Part shown: in pieces, positions 49,867 to 58,663 of the stretch
Position numbering within the stretch: position 1 is the first letter of the stretch
How the letters are laid out: each line of letters opens with the position of its first letter
Origin: Chitinophaga alhagiae
GTDB taxonomy: Bacteria; Bacteroidota; Bacteroidia; Chitinophagales; Chitinophagaceae
Length of the DNA: 64,000 nt
Direction of reading: 5' to 3'
NCBI RefSeq assembly: GCF_003568665.1
Contig: NZ_QXMH01000001.1
Location: 2,542,001 to 2,606,000 of the forward strand
The notes under the pieces: model-generated
What the model saw: only the letters and a program-made list of their open reading frames with translations
Told to the model about the DNA's origin: nothing
Database searches by the model: none
Program-made: the position numbers and the translations under genes

Positions 49867-50709
49867 ATGAAAGAAAATTTAATAGCACTGCAGGCAACGC
49901 TGGAGAGAGAGCTGGCCGAAGTGGAGGCAAAGATACCGAATGTACTGGAGCGGTTTAAAACAGGCGCGCAAATTGCGGACAGGGCGGAGGAAGAGCTGAA
50001 GCAACTGGTGCTGGGGGCGGCTTTCGAGTCAAAGGAAGACGAGATACATTTTTTTAAATACATCCAGCCCAGCATCCTGAGCAAAAAGATCTATTACAGC
50101 CAGTTGTTCCGGATTGAAGCGGACCGGCCCAAAAATATCCGGGAAGATTATAAGAAGTTCCTGGACCAGGAGCTGCAGCGCATCACGATGTTCTTTGAAG
50201 TACACAATGCATTATACCTCTATTTCCGGGGCGGGTCCGCAGATAAGGATGAACAGTATTTTCTCCGGAACAGCCACTATAACAACGAGTACCCGGTTGA
50301 CCTGGATGGCATGCTGGACACGCGTTTCTGCACCGTTACCTCTTTCAAGCTGGCCGAGCTGATCGCGCTGGAGGAAGTGAGCAGCTACCTGTCTCTCAGG
50401 CTGGACCAGCTATATGGCCTGCCGCGCAACATGGCCTACAAGCCCAAACTGAAATGGACAGATTCCAAAACGGACCTGGTAGAACTGGTATATGCGCTGT
50501 ATTGTACCGGCAGCTTCAATAACGGCGTGGCAGACCTGAAGCAGATCTTTGAGTGGCTGGAAAACTCGCTGGATATTGACTTCAATAATGCATACAGCCA
50601 TTTCAGGGACATCCGCATGCGCAAAAAAGAGATGGCCACTTTTCTGACGCGCCTGAAAGACAGTTTGCTCAGGCGTATTGAGGAAATGGAGGAGGAGCCT
50701 AAAAAATAG
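49867..50709 (+). CDS. RteC domain protein
   Basis: A 280-residue protein recognisable as RteC: the segments EIHFFKYIQPSILSKKIYYS, DEQYFLRNSHYNNE and WTDSKTDLVELVYALYCTGS followed by NNGVADLKQIFEWLENSLDI are characteristic. RteC is known from Bacteroides conjugative transposons, where it is induced by tetracycline through RteA/RteB and activates the excision operon. Here no rteA, rteB, tetQ, integrase or transfer gene is present, so a chromosomal or domesticated role is likely. ATG 49867 is preferred to TTG 49864. It is the last gene of the three. Confidence 0.85.
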   Translation: MKENLIALQATLERELAEVEAKIPNVLERFKTGAQIADRAEEELKQLVLGAAFESKEDEIHFFKYIQPSILSKKIYYSQLFRIEADRPKNIREDYKKFLDQELQRITMFFEVHNALYLYFRGGSADKDEQYFLRNSHYNNEYPVDLDGMLDTRFCTVTSFKLAELIALEEVSSYLSLRLDQLYGLPRNMAYKPKLKWTDSKTDLVELVYALYCTGSFNNGVADLKQIFEWLENSLDIDFNNAYSHFRDIRMRKKEMATFLTRLKDSLLRRIEEMEEEPKK

Positions 50710-50803
50710 GGGAAAGAGGGCGAATGGGCATGCAGGAAAGGCCTCCGGGTATTTTACGATGCGGCATGGCATAGATGGAACGCTTTTAAAGCCAGCCAGC
50801 CGC

Positions 50804-51853
50804 TTATTGCCGCCTTACCAGCTCCGCAATGTTTTCCAGTGCGGCCGGCAGAGCGGGCCGCTCCCACACGGTTCCCAGCGCTATCCTGACGTAGCGGGCA
50901 TTGCCGCCTACTGCAAACTCCGCCCCATCCGGCACATCGATCTGCTGGGTGTATAATTGCCGGGTAAGCGCAGCAGGGTCAGGTACCTGCAACCAAAGGT
51001 GGAAACTGCCGGGAAACATGCTATAGGTTAAGCCGTCAAAAATTTTTTCGCACCGCCGGTGCCAGGCCTGGCCAACCGCCTGTTTTTCCCGGATAATGTC
51101 TTGCAGCAGTTGCCCGTTCATCAGTTCCAGGCCAAACGCGGTAAAAAGGAGGGAAACACCGCTGGTGGTGAGCCGCACAATATTATCCACGCCCTGCAGC
51201 ACGCCTTCGGGGTGCAGCAGGTAGGCGCTTTTCAGCAGCGGGTTGAAGGCCTTGGAAAGGCTGTATACATGCAGCGTTTGTTCCGGCAGCAATTGTAGGA
51301 AGGAAGGAGGCGGCTCCGGGTGCAGGAACCGGTAGGCATCATCTTCCAGTATGTAAACGCCGCTGAAACGGCGTATAACGTTGGCAACAGCTTCCCTGCG
51401 GGTCAGCGGCATCACGCTGCAGGTGGGATTATGTACCGTGGGCTGCAGGTACACCAGCTTGCAGTCTCTCTCCTGCAGGCAACGCTCCAGCGCGTCGGGC
51501 AATATGCCCTCGTCATCGCTTGCAATAGGAGCCAGCTCATATCCATGGTGGCTGGCCGCCATCTTGAAACCGGGGAAAGTAAATGGCTCACAGGCTATGC
51601 GGGGCGTTTTTCCCCGGAACCAGTCAAGAATGCAATACAACCCGCTATTGGCGCTCGGCAACGGTACGATCCTGGAAACGCCTTCCCTGGCATGCAGCCA
51701 TTGCAGTACCGTACGGGCGCCCGCATCGCTCAATGCCTGGTAGGGCGGGTGGAGTAAATCCGATTTCCGGGCGTCCGTCAGCGCCTGGCAATAGGCCTGG
51801 AATACGTCGCCCTCCCGGGGTATGGAAGGGTAGTTCAGCCGGAGGTTCAACAT
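50804..51853 (-). CDS. PLP-dependent aminotransferase (MocR/AAT-I type without HTH domain)
   Basis: A 349-residue fold-type I aminotransferase. The PLP lysine is K201 (HVYSLSKAFNPLLK) and the cofactor-contacting aspartate is in YILEDDAYRF (about 171). QPTVHNPTCSVM is the usual Asn-Pro segment. The sequence is closest in character to the aminotransferase half of MocR regulators, yet it begins directly at the enzyme domain and no winged-helix domain is encoded upstream. Substrate unknown. It is divergent from the GH20 gene across a 75-base gap. Confidence 0.85.
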   Translation of the reverse strand: MLNLRLNYPSIPREGDVFQAYCQALTDARKSDLLHPPYQALSDAGARTVLQWLHAREGVSRIVPLPSANSGLYCILDWFRGKTPRIACEPFTFPGFKMAASHHGYELAPIASDDEGILPDALERCLQERDCKLVYLQPTVHNPTCSVMPLTRREAVANVIRRFSGVYILEDDAYRFLHPEPPPSFLQLLPEQTLHVYSLSKAFNPLLKSAYLLHPEGVLQGVDNIVRLTTSGVSLLFTAFGLELMNGQLLQDIIREKQAVGQAWHRRCEKIFDGLTYSMFPGSFHLWLQVPDPAALTRQLYTQQIDVPDGAEFAVGGNARYVRIALGTVWERPALPAALENIAELVRRQ

Positions 51854-51928
51854 GCCGGCAAGATAGTAAATATACCCCTTCGGAGAAGATTATTATCTTT
51901 AGTCCCTTAAATAAACAGTTGTAATAAT

Positions 51929-53503
51929 ATGCTAAGATCGTTGCCGCTCCTGCTGGCGTTCCTGGTGCTGGACCAGTTGGCTACCGCGCAGTCCCTTTGT
52001 CCCGTAATTCCCCTGCCGGTAAAGGCCTCCCAGGCCGCCGGACAATTTTTCCTGGATGACAACACACCGCTCATTGTGGCCTCTCCCGCCGCCCTGCCCG
52101 AAGCGCAGGTGCTGCAAAAACAATTGCTGAAATTCACCGGCATCAGGGTGGCCGTACAACCGCAAAGCAGCCGCCCGGCCATTACGCTGAAGCTGGAAAA
52201 AGGCGGCGACCCCGCCGCCTATACGCTGAACATGAGCCCTAAAGGGGTTACTGTCAGCGCCGCGTCAGGTGAAGGGTTGTTTTACGGACTGGCATCCTTC
52301 TTACAACTGGCCCGGAAGGCGCAAGGTAAAGAAACCGGCATCCGCGTGCCCTGCTGGAACATCCAGGATGCGCCCCTCTACCGGTGGCGCGGGTTTATGC
52401 TGGACGAATCACGCCAGTTCTTCGGCAAGGCCGAAGTGAAAAAGATATTGGACGAAATGGCCTTCTACAAGCTGAACCGTTTTCACTGGCACCTCACAGA
52501 TGAGCCTGGCTGGAGGATCGAGATCAAACAATATCCCCGCCTCGCCTACGTTGGCGGCATCGGCAACCATCATCACCGCAATACGCCGGCCGCTTATTAT
52601 ACGCAGGACGAGATCGAAGAAATTGTGGCCTATGCCCGCGAGCGCCACATCACCGTGGTCCCGGAAATAGATATGCCCGGGCATGCTACCGCGGCCAACA
52701 GGGCCTATCCCGAGTTCAGCGGGGGCGGCTCCGCCAAATACCCGGAGTTTACCTTCAACCCCGGCAAGGAAGAAACGTACCAGTACCTCACCAATATTCT
52801 CAAGGAAGTGAACGTGCTATTCCCCTCCGGGATGATCCATATTGGCGGTGATGAAGTGAGCTTTGGCAGCGAGAAATGGAAAACAGACCCCGCTGTGCAG
52901 CAACTGATGCAAAAGGAAAAACTCGGCACGCTGGAGCAGGTAGAGCATTATTTCATCAAACGCATGGCGGACACGCTCATCCGGCTCAATTCGAAAGTGC
53001 TGGGCTGGGATGAGGTAACGGCCGCTTCCCTGCCGGCGAAGGAAACCATTGTGTTCTGGTGGCGGCACGATAGGCCGCAGCAGCTGAAAAGCGCCATAGA
53101 TAAAGGTTACAAGGTAGTATTGTGCCCGCGCATACCTTTTTATTTCGATTTTGTACAAGACAGCAGCAACCTTGTTGGCCGCCGCTGGGCCGGCGCTTTT
53201 GCACCCCTGGAAGCCGTGTACAACTTTAGCGCCGCCTCCCTGCCCGCTGGTATCAACGGCAAAAGCCCGCTCATAGAAGGGATACAGGCCAACTTGTGGA
53301 CGGAAACAGTGCAGTCTGTGGACCGTATGTATTACATGACCTTCCCGCGCCTGATAGCGCTTGCGGAAGCCGCGTGGACGCAGCCGGACAAGAAAGACTT
53401 TGAACAGTTCAAGGCAAGACTGAAGGATGCGCTTCCTTTACTGAAACAACAAGGCATTTATTATATGGACACTCCTGCCAAAACGCCGGAGCCCATACGG
53501 TAA
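51929..53503 (+). CDS. Beta-N-acetylhexosaminidase (GH20)
   Basis: A 524-residue exported enzyme that cleaves terminal beta-GlcNAc or beta-GalNAc. The signal peptide (RSLPLLLAFLVLDQLATAQ) precedes a GH20b domain (about 25-140). The catalytic barrel includes RWRGFMLDESRQFFGK, FHWHLTDEPGWRIEI and the acid pair D308-E309 in HIGGDEVSFG. C-terminal residues are short, so there is no extra binding module. It is followed after 29 bases by the M1 peptidase. With GH109 and NagB in the next kilobases it supports use of amino-sugar glycans, though it is not in the same operon. Confidence 0.93.
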   Translation: MLRSLPLLLAFLVLDQLATAQSLCPVIPLPVKASQAAGQFFLDDNTPLIVASPAALPEAQVLQKQLLKFTGIRVAVQPQSSRPAITLKLEKGGDPAAYTLNMSPKGVTVSAASGEGLFYGLASFLQLARKAQGKETGIRVPCWNIQDAPLYRWRGFMLDESRQFFGKAEVKKILDEMAFYKLNRFHWHLTDEPGWRIEIKQYPRLAYVGGIGNHHHRNTPAAYYTQDEIEEIVAYARERHITVVPEIDMPGHATAANRAYPEFSGGGSAKYPEFTFNPGKEETYQYLTNILKEVNVLFPSGMIHIGGDEVSFGSEKWKTDPAVQQLMQKEKLGTLEQVEHYFIKRMADTLIRLNSKVLGWDEVTAASLPAKETIVFWWRHDRPQQLKSAIDKGYKVVLCPRIPFYFDFVQDSSNLVGRRWAGAFAPLEAVYNFSAASLPAGINGKSPLIEGIQANLWTETVQSVDRMYYMTFPRLIALAEAAWTQPDKKDFEQFKARLKDALPLLKQQGIYYMDTPAKTPEPIR

Positions 53504-53532
53504 TATCTTCGTCATACATCAAAACCTGCTAC

Positions 53533-55371
53533 ATGAAATATGCATTGTTTGCCGTAGCCGTGATGGCGGCTGCGGCCTGTAACCAGCCGGCGGAAAAGAA
53601 AGCCGGGACCGTGGAGGAAGTGAAAGACTGGCATACCCTGTCTAATGCGGACAGTGTTACGCCACAGCACCTTTCACTGGACGTGACGGTAGATTTTGAA
53701 AAGCGCCAGATCAGCGGCCGCGCTACCTGGACAATTCAGCCTGCAACCGGCGCGTCTACGCTCCACCTGGACACCTATGAGCTGACCATAGACAGCGTAA
53801 CAGTTAACGGCAACAAAAGGGATTTCAGTCTTGACAGCGCCACCGCACAACTGGGCAGCCGCCTCAACATTCCCGTAGATGCAGACGCAAAGGAAGTGGC
53901 CATCTGGTATAAAACAGGAGACAAGGCCACGGCGCTGCAATGGCTGGAACCTTCGCAAACGCTTGGCAAAAAGCATCCTTTCCTGTACACCCAGTCCGAG
54001 TCCATCTACGCCCGCACCTGGATTCCCTGCGCGGACGGTCCCGGCATCCGTTTTACGTACGATGCGCGTGTTACCGTTCCCAAAGACCTGGTGGCGCTGA
54101 TGAGTGCCGAGAACCCGCAGCAGCGTAACGATAGCGGTGTTTACCATTTCAAAATGGAGCAGCCGGTGCCGGCCTACCTGATGGCGCTGGCGGCAGGAGA
54201 TATTGCCTTTGCCGCTATTGACCAGCGAACCGGCGTATATGCGGAGCCGTCCATGTTGCAGAAAGCCCGCCATGAATTTGAAGAAGTAGGAAAAATGGTC
54301 ACTACCGCGGAGTCTTTGTACGGGCCTTACCGCTGGGGGCGTTATGATGTGCTGGTATTGCCGCCGGGCTTCCCCCTGGGCGGTATGGAAAACCCGCGCC
54401 TTACCTTCTGTACGCCTACCATTATAGCCGGGGACCGTTCCCTCGTATCGCTGATAGCACATGAGCTGGCGCATAGCTGGAGCGGCAACCTGGTAACCAA
54501 TGCCACCTGGGAAGATTTCTGGCTGAATGAAGGCTTCACGGTATATTTCGAGCGCCGCATTATGGAGGCCATGATGGGTGCGGATTATGCGGACATGCTA
54601 TGGGAGCTGGGGTACCAGGATATGGAAGAGACCGTGCAAAGCCTTGGCGCCGACAGCAAAGATACCTGGCTGAAGCTAGACCTCGCCAACCGCCATCCTG
54701 ACGATGGCCTTACTGATATTGCCTATGAAAAAGGCGCGCATTTTCTGCGCCTTATAGAAGAAAAAATGGGCCGTGCCCGTATGGACACCTTTCTGCGCGG
54801 CTACTTTGACGGCCATGCCTTCAAAACCATGCACACCGCGCAGTTCCTGCAATACCTGGATAAGCACCTGCTGAAGGGAGATACTGCCGTGAACGTGCAG
54901 GCCTGGGTGTATGGCCCTGGCATACCCGCCAACTGTCCGCGCGTACCGCAGAAACGTTTTGAAAAGGTAGACGCCGAGCGCGCCCGTTTCCTTGATGGTA
55001 CCACCCCGGCTACGTTGAGCACGCAAGACTGGACCTCGCACGAGTGGCTGCATTTTCTCCGTAAAATGCCCAGGCCTTTGACGCCGGCGCAAATGGAACA
55101 GCTGGACAAAACATTCCGCTTCACGGCTACCGGCAACAGCGAGGTGGCGGACCAGTGGTTCATTATGGCGGTAGCAGCGGATTATACGCCTGCCTACGCC
55201 AATATGGAAAAATTCCTCAGCGAAGTAGGCCGCCGCAAATTCCTCACGCCCCTGTATACAGAAATGATGAAAACGCCCAAAGGGCAGGAAATGGCCAGGA
55301 GGATATTCAACCAGTACAAACGCAATTATCACCCCCTGGCACAGGAGTCCCTGGGCAAGCTGGTGAAATAA
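53533..55371 (+). CDS. M1 family metallopeptidase (leukotriene A4 hydrolase-like lipoprotein)
   Basis: A 612-residue zinc aminopeptidase. The N-terminal lipobox signal (MKYALFAVAVMAAAACNQP, Cys16) makes it a membrane-anchored lipoprotein. Zinc ligands are H310, H314 (HELAHSW) and E333 (NEGFT), with the exact HEXXH-18-E spacing of the family. GGMENPRLTFC is the substrate-binding exopeptidase motif. The C-terminal helical domain of about 150 residues is as in leukotriene A4 hydrolase. It is probably transcribed with GH20 and would trim peptides freed at the cell envelope. A bidirectional terminator follows. Confidence 0.93.
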   Translation: MKYALFAVAVMAAAACNQPAEKKAGTVEEVKDWHTLSNADSVTPQHLSLDVTVDFEKRQISGRATWTIQPATGASTLHLDTYELTIDSVTVNGNKRDFSLDSATAQLGSRLNIPVDADAKEVAIWYKTGDKATALQWLEPSQTLGKKHPFLYTQSESIYARTWIPCADGPGIRFTYDARVTVPKDLVALMSAENPQQRNDSGVYHFKMEQPVPAYLMALAAGDIAFAAIDQRTGVYAEPSMLQKARHEFEEVGKMVTTAESLYGPYRWGRYDVLVLPPGFPLGGMENPRLTFCTPTIIAGDRSLVSLIAHELAHSWSGNLVTNATWEDFWLNEGFTVYFERRIMEAMMGADYADMLWELGYQDMEETVQSLGADSKDTWLKLDLANRHPDDGLTDIAYEKGAHFLRLIEEKMGRARMDTFLRGYFDGHAFKTMHTAQFLQYLDKHLLKGDTAVNVQAWVYGPGIPANCPRVPQKRFEKVDAERARFLDGTTPATLSTQDWTSHEWLHFLRKMPRPLTPAQMEQLDKTFRFTATGNSEVADQWFIMAVAADYTPAYANMEKFLSEVGRRKFLTPLYTEMMKTPKGQEMARRIFNQYKRNYHPLAQESLGKLVK

Positions 55372-55390
55372 AAAGCAAGCTATAAACAAA

Positions 55391-55427
55391 CAAGCGGGTG
55401 CCCCCTGTACAGGGGAGCACCCGCTTG
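55391..55427. terminator. Bidirectional intrinsic terminator
   Basis: CAAGCGGGTGC (55391-55401) pairs perfectly with GCACCCGCTTG (55417-55427). It lies between two convergent genes. Confidence 0.85.
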
Positions 55428-55449
55428 CCGTTTGTGGCGGAAGGAGAAA

Positions 55450-55884
55450 CTATTGTTTGATGAGCTTGTCGAGTACAGACAAGCTGCCGGTGTTTTCCGC
55501 CCGCAGTACTGTCCAGGCGTTGTTGTTTTCCAGGGTAATTACATAGCGGGTGCTGTCTTCACAAACATATTCTACAATGTTGTGAATGATCTGGCCCGGG
55601 TATTTTTTAATAAGCCGGGTAATAACGCGGGTGGGCAACTGTGTGTCGGAAATGTTGCGGGAAGTGGCCAGCAGGTTGCCCTCTTCATCAAAATGGGCAG
55701 TTACCCTTGAGGCGTTCAGTGAAAATTTGGCAACAAAGCTGTGGTCTGTTTTATACCACTCTACTTTTTCAATGTTGCCAAATTCCTGGCGGAAAGCGTC
55801 CAGCACTTTACTGTTGGTATTATCTTTTGCAAAACCTGCATGGGCAGCAAAAACGATGGCGAGAAGGGCGATGATCTTTTTCAT
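55450..55884 (-). CDS. Small exported PepSY-like protein
   Basis: A 144-residue exported protein. The signal peptide MKKIIALLAIVFAAHAGFA is followed by a two-repeat beta-alpha fold of the PepSY-like type (FRQEFGNIEKVEWYKTDHSF, VTAHFDEEGNLLATSR, then RYVITLENNNAWTVLR). The frame continues upstream to 56034, but the signal peptide fixes the start at 55884. The function is unknown; such proteins may act as periplasmic inhibitors or chaperones. Upstream DNA carries several TGTCC-type palindromic sites. Confidence 0.75.
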   Translation of the reverse strand: MKKIIALLAIVFAAHAGFAKDNTNSKVLDAFRQEFGNIEKVEWYKTDHSFVAKFSLNASRVTAHFDEEGNLLATSRNISDTQLPTRVITRLIKKYPGQIIHNIVEYVCEDSTRYVITLENNNAWTVLRAENTGSLSVLDKLIKQ

Positions 55885-56366
55885 GATAATGTGTTTTATA
55901 AGTTCTTTAAAATTTTTCGCGTTGAATGATGATGTAAAATTAGCCCCGCATACAGGGCAGGGCAAGCGAATAGTTAGGAATGGAGCGGTTAAAAGGGCGC
56001 TGTCCCAAATCGGACAGTTGGCGGACACCCGCATGTACTGCGGGTTTCAGGGCAAAGGTGTGCTAAAGGGGGAGAAACGGTAAACGGTTACGTATGATGA
56101 CCACTGGCGTGGCCGGAACACCGATTTTCAAAACCGGACACTTTGTCTCAAAACCGAACATTTTGAGGGCAGCAGCGTTAATATGAGTAGAATTATGCTT
56201 ATGAAAAGGGGGGCTGTCTCATCAGGAGGCAGCCCTTGTTGTATACTGTTTGTTAACGAAGGAAGCCGCCACACATGCGTGTTTGCGGGCATTCATTAAC
56301 AAACAGCAGTTCACCCGTGCCATATCGCTTTCGCATCTTCTTACCAGTAACCCCTTTTGTTTTCCC
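55885..56366. promoter_or_regulatory. Intergenic region with repeated TGTCC-type palindromes
   Basis: This 482-base region holds no gene. TGTCCCAAATCGGACA at 56001-56016 is a palindrome of the form TGTCC-N6-GGACA. Related half-sites follow at about 56131-56140 (AAACCGGACA) and 56151-56160 (AAACCGAACA), the latter combining with TGTCTC at 56145 into an imperfect TGTCTC-N6-GAACA site. A further CCGGAACACCG occurs at 56113-56123. Such spaced repeats look like binding sites of one regulator acting on the PepSY-like gene or the FecR gene. Confidence 0.5.
56211..56240. repeat. Hairpin shared with the terminator at 15301
   Basis: GGGCTGTCT and AGGCAGCCC form a stem around CATCAGG. The right part, GCAGCCCTTGTTGT, is identical to the right arm of the terminator at 15301-15343, and TCAGGA is also shared. 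It has no upstream gene to terminate on the plus strand, so it may be a copy of a short repeat element. Confidence 0.45.
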
Positions 56367-57491
56367 ATGAACAAACAACACGTACAGGAACTCATCCTGA
56401 AAGAACATTATGGTTTGCTTACCGCTGAAGAGCGGGAAGAGCTGGATATGTTGCTGGAATATTATGAGGAAGTAAGGGAAATGCGTGGCGAAATACGCCG
56501 GGAAGTTCCGGCAGACGAGGCCCTGGGCGCCATGCGTTTGTTTAACCTGGAGCAGGGTTACGAGAATATACTGCTGGCCCGGGCCGCCTGGCTGGCCGGG
56601 CAAAGGAGAAAGTGGTTCCTGCGGTCTGCAACGGCCATAGTGGCAGTTTCCGTTGGTCTTCTTTTTTTTATGCTGAACCGTTCCATGGAGCCGCAGTCCT
56701 ATACTGCTGTACCAGCTCCTGACGCTGTGGTGCTGAAGCTGGCCGGCGGCCGCACGCTCACCCTGGGAGATAGCGGCCTTCAGCAAATAAGCCTGAAGGG
56801 CACAGTACTCAGCAATCACAACCGCCAGCTCAGTTTCACCGGCGGGGGAGGGAAAGAAGGCGCGGGCTGGAATACCCTGTCTGTACCAGCCGGCAAGAAT
56901 TACGAAATTGAATTGACAGACGGTACCAGCGTTTGGCTTAACAGCGCCTCAAAGATCCGCTTCCCTTTCAGTTTTGAAGCAGGCGTGCGCCGGGTATATG
57001 TAGAGGGAGAAGCCTACTTCAAGGTGGCGCCGGATGTAAACCGGCCCTTTATTGTGCATAGCGGCGTTACCGTAGTAAAGGTGCTGGGAACGGAATTTAA
57101 TATCAATGCCTACCTGCCGGGGAAAATAGTCACATCCCTGGTGAAGGGAAAAGTTACCGTACATGCGGAGGGGGAACAGACCGTGCTGGAACCGGGCAGG
57201 GAAGCTGTTACCCGTACCGGCAGCCCCATTACGGTGAGGGAAATGAACCCCGAGCTGCTGGGCTGGCGGGAGGGCATTTATTATTTTGAGCATGCTTCTG
57301 TGCCTGAAATTGCGGCGGTTGTTCAGCGTTGCTTTAATGTAAAAATAGTGATAGACAGCCGCCGGGCCAGGGAACAGACCTTTCGAGGCAAGCTGTACCG
57401 CAGCCAGGGCCTGCAGGCTTTTATGAACCAGTTAACCACCACCGGCCGCATCAGTTTTTATTGGGAGAACGGCACGCTGCATTGCCGGTAG
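56367..57491 (+). CDS. FecR family anti-sigma factor, without a partner TonB receptor
   Basis: A 374-residue membrane regulator. A cytoplasmic N-terminus is followed by one membrane helix (about 84-103, FLRSATAIVAVSVGLLFFML), a FecR domain (VPAGKNYEIELTDGTSVWLN, then VRRVYVEGEAYFKV) and a DUF4974-like C-terminus (YFEHASVPEIAAVVQRCFNV). ATG 56367 is preferred; the upstream frame from 56250 lacks features. The sigma-factor gene lies downstream rather than upstream, 224 bases away. No TonB receptor with STN domain is adjacent on this strand, so the signal input is unclear. Confidence 0.88.
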   Translation: MNKQHVQELILKEHYGLLTAEEREELDMLLEYYEEVREMRGEIRREVPADEALGAMRLFNLEQGYENILLARAAWLAGQRRKWFLRSATAIVAVSVGLLFFMLNRSMEPQSYTAVPAPDAVVLKLAGGRTLTLGDSGLQQISLKGTVLSNHNRQLSFTGGGGKEGAGWNTLSVPAGKNYEIELTDGTSVWLNSASKIRFPFSFEAGVRRVYVEGEAYFKVAPDVNRPFIVHSGVTVVKVLGTEFNINAYLPGKIVTSLVKGKVTVHAEGEQTVLEPGREAVTRTGSPITVREMNPELLGWREGIYYFEHASVPEIAAVVQRCFNVKIVIDSRRAREQTFRGKLYRSQGLQAFMNQLTTTGRISFYWENGTLHCR

Positions 57492-57715
57492 GCGGCCCCT
57501 GTTTTCTTCCTGCGGCGGTACTTCCTTTCCACCGGCCCCTTTTCATTATTTACAGTTTTCTTCTTAACTTTAGGTTAACATGAGCACTTTTTTTAATTAT
57601 CTTTCTTTACAGTAACCAACCAGTGAATGTTCTGTCTTTTCTCTCCTTCGCGGCATTAGGCAAAATCCTTCCGGTAGAAAGGTCTTTTTTTACTAATGCA
57701 TATAATTGAATCTAT

Positions 57716-58303
57716 ATGGAAGATGCGGAAATCTTACAAGGGCTGATCAGTAGAAAGCCGGGCGCGTTTGAAGCGTTGCACGCCAGGTATGCCAAACTGC
57801 TGTTTGCACGGGCATATACCATATTGAAAAATCCCCAGGAGGCCGAAGAGGTGGTACAGAGTTTTTTTGTACACCAGTTGCTGCCCTTCCGCAAGTGGGA
57901 CCGGGTGGGAGACCTCAAAGCCTACCTGCTGCGCGGCATTTACAACAATTGCCTGATTGCCATGTCCCGGGAGAAAAGAATAAGGGAAAAGAACCAGCAG
58001 TTTTTTACTGAAGTAGCATCCGCGTTCCCCAACACCGGCGAGCCGGTGGCCATGCAGCCGGAAATGAAATCTTACGAAACGGAAATAGTGCACCAGGTGC
58101 TGGCTTCATTAACCGTGCAGCAACAAACCGCCATGCGGCTGCTGTACATTGAGGGCTGCCGTTATCATGATATTGCCCGTATTATGAACATCAGCATTAA
58201 TTCTGTAAAAACACACCTGCGCATTGCGCGTAAAAGCATACAGAAATATAAAGCATTGCTCCAGTCTATGCTGGGCGCCTTAATGATCGCTTACTTCTTC
58301 TAA
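57716..58303 (+). CDS. ECF-type RNA polymerase sigma factor
   Basis: A 195-residue sigma factor of the Bacteroidota FecI-like group. Region 2 is visible in ALHARYAKLLFARAYTILKN and PQEAEEVVQSFFVHQLLPF. Region 4 is a helix-turn-helix near the end (YHDIARIMNISINSVKTHLR). It likely works with the FecR protein encoded just upstream. Its last 24 bases overlap the convergent response-regulator gene, an unusually tight arrangement. The genes it controls are not evident. Confidence 0.88.
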   Translation: MEDAEILQGLISRKPGAFEALHARYAKLLFARAYTILKNPQEAEEVVQSFFVHQLLPFRKWDRVGDLKAYLLRGIYNNCLIAMSREKRIREKNQQFFTEVASAFPNTGEPVAMQPEMKSYETEIVHQVLASLTVQQQTAMRLLYIEGCRYHDIARIMNISINSVKTHLRIARKSIQKYKALLQSMLGALMIAYFF

Positions 58304-58663
58304 TACGTCCCTGATCTTCTGTACGTAAAATGTAAGCTGGTCTGGCGTGATAGGTTTTCTGTGATAGATATGCGCCCCCAGGTACAGGGTTTCGGTCTTA
58401 AATTCGTCCGTAGCGTCTGCGGTAGTAGCAATAACAGGGATGGCAGCCGTGTCCGGGTCCCTCTTCAGCAAGTCAAGGCAATCCGTACCGAGCATATCGG
58501 GCAGGCCCATGTCCAGGATAATAAAGTCCGGCAGCTCTCGCCGGGCTGTTTGCACACCGGCCATACCGGTTTCGCAGGTAAATACGTTCAGCCCCAGTCT
58601 TTCCAGGTATTTCCGTAGGTATAACTGATAAATAGGCTCATCTTCAATAACCAATACCTTCAT
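58280..58663 (-). CDS. Single-domain response regulator
   Basis: A 127-residue CheY-like receiver domain with no output domain. Acidic pair E7-D8 (VLVIEDEP), phospho-acceptor D51 (FIILDMGLPDMLG), the switch Thr in VIATTAD (about 79) and the lysine in HRKPI (about 102) are all in place. ATG 58663 is preferred over TTG 58672. No histidine kinase gene is adjacent, so its partner is unknown. It lies next to a decayed TonB-receptor fragment and overlaps the sigma factor 3' end convergently. Confidence 0.85.
   Translation of the reverse strand: MKVLVIEDEPIYQLYLRKYLERLGLNVFTCETGMAGVQTARRELPDFIILDMGLPDMLGTDCLDLLKRDPDTAAIPVIATTADATDEFKTETLYLGAHIYHRKPITPDQLTFYVQKIRDVLEEVSDH

Noticed and set aside
47593..50709. 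Conjugative transposon
   Set aside because: RteC alone is not enough: no integrase, mobilisation, transfer, rteA/rteB or tetracycline-resistance gene and no direct repeats bounding the region were seen.
56211..56240. Insertion-sequence end
   Set aside because: The GGGCTGTCTC start looks IS-like, but there is no transposase, no matching second end and no target duplication nearby.
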